Source of the DNA: Thermococci archaeon
Lineage (GTDB): Archaea; Methanobacteriota_B; Thermococci; Methanofastidiosales; B48-G16
Length of the DNA stretch: 5,312 nt
Assembly: GCA_003660605.1 (NCBI GenBank)
Contig: QMUN01000077.1
Location: 1 to 5,312 of the forward strand
Direction: 5' to 3'
Positions 1 through 5,312 of this stretch are shown piece by piece. Position numbers and translations under genes: made by a program. The notes beneath the pieces were generated by a model. The model did no database searches, was not told where the DNA came from, and saw only the letters and a program-made list of their open reading frames with translations. Every line of letters starts with the position of its first letter. The stretch's first letter is position 1.

Positions 1-200
1 AGATAATCCATTATATTGTAAGGACCTGCTGTCAGTGTACCCAGTGAGGTATCATAACACGAAATAGTGCCATAGAATCCCCATGGCACCCACATCTCGT
101 ATGCTCCGCCACCACCTGAGACCGCCTGCACCTGAATATCTCCACGATCAGCTGTAATTATCGCACCTGAGACAGTAGGATCTACCGTTCCTTCTATCTT
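1..200 (-). other. Module 16 (residues 1705-1770, continues outside), partial
   Basis: It opens KIEGTVDPTVSGAII (1705-1719), then IQVQAVSGGGGAYEM (1726-1740), where four Gly precede the Tyr of a degenerate core, and VPWGFYGTISCY (1742-1753) in place of P-x-G-x-Y. Cys 1752 is present. The reading frame is still open at base 3, and bases 1-2 begin a Leu codon (CTN). The module may be complete only outside the window. Confidence 0.6.
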
Positions 201-3200
201 GGCCGTGTTCGGCAGTAAATCTGTAGTCGTGCTGAAATCGAAGTCAACTGTATAATGACTTGCAACTATGATATCTTTTGTCTTCGTGGTGAAGGCGGGA
301 TGCGACACTTGAATAGTCCACTGTCCTTCCCAGAGTTCATCTAACTTACCAGGTCTTCCACCAGGTAGATCTTCTCCAGGATCGAGTTCATTGTTCACGA
401 TTACAGTATCCTCTGTATCAAACATATAGAACCCTGAAGCGTCTGTATACGTTTCGTATATCTTCTCATAACTAGAGTACCAGTGGAAGAAGAACTCCAC
501 CTTTGCTCCATACAACGGATGTATTCCATCATATGTTACCGTTCCTGAAGCATCTCCGTGCTCTCTCATAAGTGTTATATCAACACCAGTAGTCGTTACT
601 CCTGGATCTACATGCACATCATCTACTTCGTTGGGCTCGTATCTGGGTGTTCCAGAAACCTGTTCAGCATGAACAGTATACGATCCTGTAGCTATCGGCA
701 CAGGTACGAGTGGCATTAAATACATTCCATCTGCTTCAGTATACACAGATACTGAGAATGATGGCGTGGCACTGATCCATGCTCTAACTGTAGCATTTTC
801 TATCGCTTCTAATGGATCATCGTACATATCATCCTGGTCAAAGTCTTCGTATACCCTTCCTGATATACTTCCTGTCTCTGCGTCCATGGCAAAGTTCTCT
901 GTGTTCCATCCTGAGTCTACAAAGACATTATGATGGGCATCCTGGAACAGATCGACCGTTACACTGACCTCGTGACTCATTTCAGAGTCTATATCTGTTA
1001 ATATGTAATATCCGTACGAATCTGTAGTAGTTGTCGGATTTAACGTTACAATGGCATTTCTGATACCCTCTGTAACTGTATTTTCTCCAGTTCCTTTGAC
1101 ATCGTATGCTCCATCTGGCTCGAACGGATTTGCGGGATCAGGACCGTCGTAATTTCCTCCTGTACATATATCGAGATCGTAATCTGGATCTCCTGGATCT
1201 CCAACATCGCCTACAGCTATACCGCCGTCAAAGAAAACGACTCCCTGAAGTATACCGTAATCCATCGAGGTCAGGAGCTCCATCGAGAAGTCCTGCCATG
1301 TGTGATTCCACGGCGTATCACTGTTCAATCCAACGTTCCTCTGCGGTTTTGGTTTGTAACCATCTGCCGTAGCCACTAAAGTATGAACAGCTGGGTATGT
1401 CGAGCCCACAGGCATGTACGGCGCAAGCTTTCCAATGATATAGTATCCTACATCGTCTGTCGGACACTGCCTGTATGCTCCGGGTATCCATACCTTTGCA
1501 TTATCAAGTCTATCTGTAAGTCTTTCGTCTGGACTTCCGGGAGCGTATACCAATCCCTCAATCCAGGCATCTGGGACTGTCTGGAGACCGCATAGAGGTA
1601 TGTGGTTTCCGTCATCATCTGTTATATCGTCTTCGGTATTTTTGTTATCATAGTCCCAATTATTATATGTATTCGTTGTGAATACACCATAAGCCATTTC
1701 ATGATCTGCATGTGTAAATTTAAGCCAATATCTGGCCATATTACCATTCGGCAGTAACGGTACATCGGTGAATATGAAGTTATAGTCGACCCCAAGAGGC
1801 GTATAAGTATAAGTATCGGTAGTCGAGATCGTGGTGATATCCAATCCTGGTATTTCTACAGTTACACCGCCAATTTCTTCTCCTGCATCATAATCACCGT
1901 CTGTATTGCCGTCAACATACACTATTCCTAAGATTACACCCGTATTTCCAAGCTCTTTGCAGAGCAAAAAGTCATTGTCCTCGTTTATCTCGTTAAATTC
2001 AACTGTTATATTATTCAGGCACTTCGCAGGATAATTTGTTTTTGCTGCGTTGACAGTGTATTCTGTCTCATCTGGATGCACCTTCGGCGTTGAGACCGAA
2101 CATTCTACCAAGTAGTATCCATCTAAATCCGTATTATTTATGGGTGGATTCTCGGCTGCGTCATAATTATATGTCGCTACTTCGTTTGTGGCTGACGGAT
2201 TCGGGTTCGTTCTCTGTTTCGTTGCGTTAACATCTACATCTACTATAGGCTTGTACGTGTTGCAGTCCAACACGAATCCGTCTATGAATCCGAACCATCT
2301 TTGCAAGACCATAGGACTGTTTGGGTTTGTAGCATCAAGATCTTTTACAACATTCCAATCAACTGTATCCCACAGTTGATCTCTCCAGCAGCTATCCTTT
2401 TCATAATATAACATATACAGGAAAGGCGGCAGCGCAGGAATAGCACTCGTGTCCCAACTTATAGGTAAAACTCCATTCTGCTGATCATTGAACTCGTATT
2501 TTCCACCGTCTACAGTGTTTTTCTGCCACCATGGTAATCCTATTCCATTGTCCGGGTTTCCTATTGTCACCGTTGCATTTTTGATAAATAATGGAGATAC
2601 ATCCGTAAATGTACTGTCCTCTTCTACACTTCCTTTCAATCCTCCGAGTTTTCTGGAGAGATCGAAGCTTATGTTTGATGTTTCTGAATGAACTGTAACT
2701 GTACCGGGATATATTTCGGGATCGTATGTCTCTGTACCACCTAATACATCACTTTCATACCACAGTGCCCTTGCGTGTAAAGTGTAATTTCCAGCTGGTA
2801 TCCCCCATGGTGGTGAACTTCCAGCCCATTCTGTACCCCAGTCTCCAGGTGGTCCTGTTGTAATATGCACGCCGTGATTCCATACAAGGTAGTACCCTTC
2901 TATATCACTGCAAACATTGTAGTTTGTAGCCTGCACTACTATTTCAGCGTTGCTGCTGTATAATGATAGATATAGATCTACATAACCTGATATTAAACCA
3001 TCAGGTCCTCCGCTGAGAGGTCCTCCATCCTTTTTATCCAACGGGAAGTCATACCCTGCAAAGACTCCAGGTGGTGTGGTGGTCTCATTTGATCTGTTCA
3101 ATGCCCAATCAACTTTTATATTATTATCAAATTTCCATCTTGGCGTTGGGATCACCCAAGTGGAAAGACTTGCATCCCACTTCTCTTTATAATATCCTGA

Positions 3201-5312
3201 ATACTCTGCTGTTCCTGTATATCTATTCCAGAAGTTAAGAGGCGGATCATACGGCCAATCATACGTTATTGGTATATTTAATATAGTATAATATCCCGTT
3301 GAGTCCGCAATAGATGAGTGATTATCATCGTTCGAGTAAGGATCCGTTGACTTTCCTGAGAGTTTTACCACTGATTCGAATAACGAAGTCTCAGTACCAT
3401 CAAATGTATTGTTAGCATTTGCATCGTCCCATACAAATCCTTCTATCCTTCCTATCTTCCTTGTAGCTCCGAAGTTTTTATTGATGAGAGACTGTATATT
3501 CACTCTCTCGAACATGTCGTGATAATTCGGGAACATGACTGCGGTCTCCCAAACTAAGTGATCTCCTTTCGGGATATTGGTAATAAGATATGTACCGAGT
3601 GTATCCGTAATGGTAGTAGCCCATGCGCTTGTATACGGTGTTGGAACTCCATCATAGAATGGTACATAGCCCGCAGGTGCTCCTTCTAGAGGCACAGTTA
3701 CAAAGTGCCATGGCAACGGCTTATTTTTATCCTTATCGTAAACAGTGCCCTTAAGATCGCCTGTTAATTTATTTATCTGGATATTTAACGGCTGAACAAC
3801 TAGAGGCGGAGGCGCTGGTGACAGTGATGCATCAGTAATATCCATATCCGCTGTTGTAGTTACATTTGAATGTGCTATAAAGTACCCTGGTGCATCTACA
3901 GTTACAACATGTCCCGGTGCTCCTGCTTTTATTACGAGCGTATCGTACTGACCGTATATATCCTGAGTGTCAGCAATACTGACATAATATCCGTACGAAT
4001 CTGTGTATACGCTATTTTTCCCAGATATTGTTACCTCTGCATCTTTAACTCCTTCTCCTTCATTGCTGAATCCTCCAGAGGCATTCCAGTCATACCATAT
4101 GTATCCTGATACCGATCCTGTGATTTTACCAGCTGCATCATCTGGAAGCCTGAAATCAACTATCGTAACATTACTGTATGTGACCTGCTGATTTATCTTT
4201 GCTTTGTTATCATAATTTGGGAATCCCACAAGATCCCATGTGTAATCTTCTGCATGTACAGTATAACTTCCTATTGGTACCTCTACAAACTCGTAGAATC
4301 CATTGGCATCCGTATACGCTTCTCTTCCTGCACACGTTACTTTTATGTCCTCTATTCCCTGGTCTGTATCCCATTCCGTAACTTTTCCTTTTAAAATTCC
4401 AGTATGTTTCTTTATATGGAACTCCTGCCATACGTTACTCTGCGGTACTGGCTTTACATACTCTGTTGTTGAGAAATAGCCATTTTTTGATACTTTTAAT
4501 AAATATTCTGTCGTTCTGTAAGCAAATCCTTCTCCTTCTTCCCACCATGACCATCTCTTGACAGGGAGATCTTCTATCACATAGTAACCAAATGAATCAG
4601 TAGTTGTCGATATTCCTGAATTTGGTATTTCTACCGTGGCATTAGCTACTGGTACCCAATCGCTGTCATACTGTAATACCCTTCCAAATATTGTGCACGG
4701 ATTTTCATCCAGAACAAAGTCCTGAACAATATCCTGTCCTATGGTGCATACAACCAAAGCTTTCTTCGATTTGTGATCTAGTAGACCCGTAGGGTCTGGC
4801 TCTGGGTCTGACGCAACGACCCAGTACGTACCGCACGGCACTTCTGTAAATATATAATATCCACTTTTATCTGTCGTGATTTCGAGCCCCAATCCCGGTA
4901 TTTCTACTTCTGCATACTCTATCGGCGCACCATTTGTAACTATACCTGAAACATCGTTGGCGCACTCCTGCGATGCCACATCCATCTGGAAACTGAGCGT
5001 TTCAGTAGTTCCTGCGTGAATATATGGTGCATACGTTCCCGGTACTGGAAATGCATTTGCAGGATTGAAATTTCCTGAAGGATCTCCACCAAGAGGATTA
5101 TTCGCATCATCATAGTAGTAAACCTCTGTACTGTATCCCTGTGCTTTTGCAACTACGGTGTACATTCCTGCGGGTATCTGCTCTATTTTATAATACCCTG
5201 ATGCGTCTGTGGTAGCTGACAGGCTCAATCCGGGTATCGATACTGTCGCATTGGCAATAGGATTTGCACTCATATCACGTACATACCCTTCCAGTGTTCC
5301 TGGATTTAATGA
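1..5312 (-). CDS. Giant multi-module surface-type protein (CarboxypepD_reg / SdrD B-like repeats), internal fragment
   Basis: One minus-strand frame runs from base 5312 to base 3 without a stop, giving 1770 residues. Both ends are open, so the start, any signal peptide and any anchor lie outside the window. About 16 beta-sandwich modules follow one another with almost no linker. Fourteen of 16 carry the core motif D/E-x-x-G-x-Y or a close variant (for example residues 36-41, 148-153, 438-443 and 1431-1436). Many then continue P-x-G-x-Y-x-V-x-A. This matches the known carboxypeptidase regulatory-like / transthyretin-like and SdrD B / Cna-B families, which usually act as stalk or adhesion modules outside the cell. 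No catalytic motif or membrane segment is visible. There are 17 N-x-S/T sequons, 15 Cys and several Asp-rich loops. Arg is AGA/AGG in 27 of 29 cases. I infer an extracellular structural or adhesin-like protein, probably archaeal. The ligand and exact role are unknown, and a huge secreted matrix or S-layer-associated protein is equally possible. Confidence 0.95.
201..560 (-). other. Module 15 (residues 1585-1704), CarboxypepD_reg-like
   Basis: It reads GDASGTVTYDGIHPLYG (1586-1602), AKVEFFFHWY (1603-1612), core YTDASGFYMF (1622-1631), an acidic Gly/Pro insert (1639-1662), then WTIQVSHPAF (1665-1674) and a closing YTVDFDFST (1687-1695). It has no Cys and no sequon. Module 16 follows without a linker. 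Confidence 0.8.
561..875 (-). other. Module 14 (residues 1480-1584), SdrD B-like
   Basis: It opens GSISGRVYEDFDQDDMYDD (1481-1499), an Asp loop, then AIENATVRAWIS (1503-1514) with a sequon at N1506. The core is TEADGMYLMP (1525-1534) with Glu replacing Asp. It continues TGSYTVHAEQVSG (1542-1554), matching module 4. The closing strand is GVDITLMRE (1576-1584). Confidence 0.85.
1006..1025 (-). repeat. 20-base direct repeat, copy in module 13
   Basis: These 20 bases are identical to 3985-4004 in module 5. They encode the core TDSYGYY region (residues 1430-1436). Neighbouring sequence does not match at this level, so it is a short identity within a conserved motif rather than a separate element. 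Confidence 0.75.
1185..1202 (-). repeat. 9-base tandem repeat, two exact copies
   Basis: Two perfect copies of a 9-base unit, TGGATCTCC on the plus strand, lie in the acidic loop of module 13. In the protein they encode G-D-P twice (1371-1376). Because the unit is a multiple of three, gain or loss would change loop length without breaking the frame. It sits in the most expanded loop in the window. Confidence 0.9.
1266..1568 (-). other. Module 12 (residues 1249-1349), CarboxypepD_reg-like
   Basis: It reads WIEGLVYAPGSPDERL (1250-1265), DNAKVWIPGAY (1270-1280) and core TDDVGYYII (1285-1293). A Pro-rich PYMPVGSTYPAVHTLVATA (1298-1316) covers the G-x-Y-x-V region, then DGYKPKPQ (1317-1324). The closing part is WNHTWQDFSMEL (1335-1346), with a sequon at N1336. 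Cys 1283 stands alone. Confidence 0.8.
1569..1952 (-). other. Module 11 (residues 1121-1248), SdrD B-like lacking the GYY core
   Basis: It opens VILGIVYVDGNTDGDYDAG (1126-1144), an excellent SdrD B-type Asp loop, then GGVTVEIPGLDITT (1148-1161). The expected D-x-x-G-Y-Y is absent. In its place is a Thr/Tyr run, TDTYTYTP (1165-1172), followed by a strand and FTDVP (1181-1185). A second acidic stretch DDITDDDG (1228-1235) lies near the end. Cys 1241 is the only Cys. Confidence 0.75.
1953..2294 (-). other. Module 10 (residues 1007-1120), four-Cys
   Basis: It reads IDGFVLDCNTYKPI (1010-1023), VDVDVNATKQ (1024-1033), an Asn/Pro-rich loop (1036-1060), core TDLDGYYLVEC (1061-1071), YTVNAAKTNY (1085-1094) and closing FLLCKE (1115-1120). 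Cysteines are at 1017, 1071, 1098 and 1118. Sequons are at N1029, N1059 and N1101. Confidence 0.8.
2295..2648 (-). other. Module 9 (residues 889-1006), divergent
   Basis: It opens GGLKGSVEED (890-899), then FIKNATVTIGN (909-919) with a sequon at N912. The core is weak, VDGGKYEF (934-941). The rest (942-1006) is atypical, with a hydrophobic Pro-containing stretch (957-970), Cys 975 and Trp at 953, 976, 981, 986 and 1006. The placement as one module is inferred from the opening strands and the spacing. Confidence 0.6.
2649..2996 (-). other. Module 8 (residues 773-888), CarboxypepD_reg-like
   Basis: It opens LISGYVDLYLS (773-783), then AEIVVQATNY (789-798), core SDIEGYYLVW (802-811), and a Gly/Pro/Trp-rich insert (812-838). 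It continues IPAGNYTLHARALWY (838-852), where N842-Y-T is a sequon inside the conserved G-x-Y segment. The closing strand NISFDLSRK (880-888) carries the sequon at N880. A single Cys lies at 801. Confidence 0.75.
2997..3452 (-). other. Module 7 (residues 621-772), SdrD B-like with acidic loop and long Trp insert
   Basis: The longest module, 152 residues. It opens IEGFVWDDANANNTFDGTE (623-641), an Asp/Asn loop like the Ca loop of SdrD B domains. Then come FESVVKLSG (645-653), core DSTGYY (670-675) and LNIPITYDW (678-686). About 65 extra residues (686-750) hold Trp at 686, 695, 712, 719, 726 and 736. Sequons are at N634, N664, N739 and N742, the most of any module. Confidence 0.7.
3453..3767 (-). 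other. Module 6 (residues 516-620), CarboxypepD_reg-like
   Basis: It reads LKGTVYDKDKNKPLP (520-534), a strand HFVTVPLEG (536-544), an insert of about 20 residues rich in Pro and Tyr (545-563), core TDTLGTYLI (569-577), then NIPKGDHLVWETAV (579-592). It has no sequon and no Cys. The core Y-Y is reduced to T-Y. The closing strand FERVNIQSLI (601-610) ends the module. Confidence 0.75.
3768..4124 (-). other. Module 5 (residues 397-515), SdrD B-like, with Pro-rich hinge
   Basis: It opens ITGSVSGYIWYDW (397-409), followed by a Gly/Glu-rich loop (410-421), KDAEVTISG (423-431) and core TDSYGYY (437-443). The expected P-x-G-x-Y segment is replaced by a longer QDIYGQYDTLVIKAGAPGH (450-468). Sequons lie at N410 and N483. 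The module ends with PAPPP (499-503) and a short strand to 515, a likely bend before module 6. Confidence 0.75.
3985..4004 (-). repeat. 20-base direct repeat, copy in module 5
   Basis: This is identical to 1006-1025 and encodes the core TDSYGYY of module 5 (residues 437-443). The match reflects either shared descent of modules 5 and 13 or gene conversion between them. Confidence 0.75.
4125..4403 (-). other. Module 4 (residues 304-396), CarboxypepD_reg-like
   Basis: It reads GILKGKVTE (305-313), GIEDIKVTCAG (319-329), core TDANGFY (334-340), then EVPIGSYTVHAEDY (344-357). A single unpaired-looking Cys lies at 327, and a sequon N381-V-T sits in the closing strand. Eight residues (348-355) are identical to residues 1543-1550 of module 14. 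Confidence 0.85.
4404..4697 (-). other. Module 3 (residues 206-303), CarboxypepD_reg-like
   Basis: It opens TIFGRVLQYDSD (207-218), then VANATVEIP (222-230) with a sequon at N224, and core DSFGYY (239-244). The loop after the core is enlarged and aromatic, with Trp at 254, 256 and 257 and five Glu/Lys nearby. The later strand YLLKVSKNGYF (270-280) and closing WQEFHIKKH (295-303) complete the sandwich. Confidence 0.8.
4698..4964 (-). other. Module 2 (residues 117-205), four-Cys CarboxypepD_reg-like
   Basis: A compact module of the usual family length. It reads VSGIVTNGAPI (121-131), AEVEIPG (134-140), core DKSGYY (148-153), then VPCGTYWVVA (158-167). Cysteines sit at 117, 160, 189 and at the end boundary, 206, so two disulfides are possible. 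The closing strand is IVQDFVLDE (195-203). The sequon position used by modules 1 and 3 is replaced here by E-Y-A. Confidence 0.85.
4965..5312 (-). other. Module 1 (residues 1-116), CarboxypepD_reg-like
   Basis: This is close to a textbook regulatory-like domain. It opens with GTLEGYVRD (5-13), then PIANATVSIPG (18-28) with a sequon at N21, the core DASGYY (36-41), and IPAGMYTVVAKAQGY (46-60). An insert of about 35 residues rich in Asn, Gly and Pro (67-100) follows before the closing strand ETLSFQMDV (104-112). The first residues may belong to a strand that begins outside the window. Confidence 0.85.

Larger units (their letters stand above)
876..1265 (-). other. Module 13 (residues 1350-1479), expanded acidic loop
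   Basis: After ILQGVVFFDGG (1353-1363) comes a very long acidic loop to about 1410, with 11 Asp and 2 Glu but one Lys. The module resumes with GIRNAIVTLNP (1416-1426), core TTDSYGYYIL (1429-1438) and VSVTVDLFQDAHHN (1449-1462). The closing strand is WNTENFAMDAE (1469-1479). Cys 1383 sits inside the acidic loop. Confidence 0.75.

Noticed and set aside
2403..2444. Hydrophobic stretch (residues 957-970) as a possible transmembrane helix
   Set aside because: It is only about 14 residues, contains several prolines and is followed by charged residues. It is better read as part of module 9.
1875..3431. Dockerin or EF-hand domains at the Asp/Asn loops of modules 7 and 11
   Set aside because: Each loop is single and flanked by beta strands, with no helices and no paired second loop. 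The SdrD B-type arrangement fits better.
1106..4381. Plus-strand open frames of 60-88 codons (for example 1106-1372, 1383-1595, 2188-2379, 2488-2691, 3870-4109, 4003-4191, 4199-4381)
   Set aside because: All lie antisense to the long minus-strand frame, have no family-like sequence and odd composition, and are what a long coding strand leaves on its complement.
4210..4431. Minus-strand frame of 73 codons
   Set aside because: It is in a different frame from the main gene, over modules 3-4, whose protein has clear domain motifs. It is a shadow.
4940..5152. Minus-strand frame of 70 codons rich in Met, Arg and His
   Set aside because: It is out of frame with modules 1-2 of the main protein and has no recognisable domain.
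1..5312. CRISPR array, tRNA, rRNA, insertion sequence or integron
   Set aside because: No regularly spaced identical repeats, RNA-like folds, transposase motifs or terminal inverted repeats were seen, and the continuous coding frame explains all the bases.
1..5312. LPxTG sorting motif or a protease or glycosidase domain within the fragment
   Set aside because: No such motif or catalytic signature is visible in the 1770 residues. Any anchor or enzyme part would lie outside the window.

Overview
The whole window lies inside one very large protein-coding gene on the minus strand. Read from base 5312 down to base 3, one frame gives 1770 codons with no stop, and two bases (1-2) are left over from the next codon. 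Neither the start nor the stop codon is here, so this is an internal slice, roughly 195 kDa, of a still larger protein. Residue n of the fragment occupies bases 5313-3n to 5315-3n. This numbering is used throughout.

The fragment is a string of about 16 beta-sandwich modules of 66-152 residues. They resemble the carboxypeptidase regulatory-like (CarboxypepD_reg / transthyretin-like) and SdrD B / Cna-B-like folds. The usual layout is an opening strand of the form G-x-[VI]; a variable loop, Asp-rich in some modules; a second strand of the form [NDA]-A-x-V-x-[IV]; the core motif D-x-x-G-Y-Y; then P-x-G-x-Y-x-V-x-A and a closing strand. I see no enzyme domain, transmembrane helix, signal peptide or sorting motif. 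The Ca-loop-like acidic stretches, 17 N-x-S/T sequons and scattered cysteines suggest an extracellular, possibly glycosylated and Ca-stiffened stalk or surface protein. Its real function cannot be told from this slice.

The organism is uncertain. Arg codons are 27 AGA/AGG against 2 CGT, Ile is mostly ATA, Gln is mostly CAG, and GC is moderate to low. That fits many archaea, and some thermophilic bacteria. An archaeal surface protein is my best guess, at low confidence.

Layout in reading order: modules 1-3 (5312-4404) are compact, and all three carry V-x-I-P. Modules 4-6 (4403-3453) include a Pro-rich hinge. Modules 7-9 (3452-2295) have long Trp- and Pro-rich inserts. Module 10 (2294-1953) has four Cys. 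Modules 11-14 (1952-561) hold three of the acidic loops. Module 15 and the partial module 16 (560-1) run off the low-coordinate edge. No RNA gene, promoter, terminator, mobile element or CRISPR array was found, and the plus strand has no credible gene.
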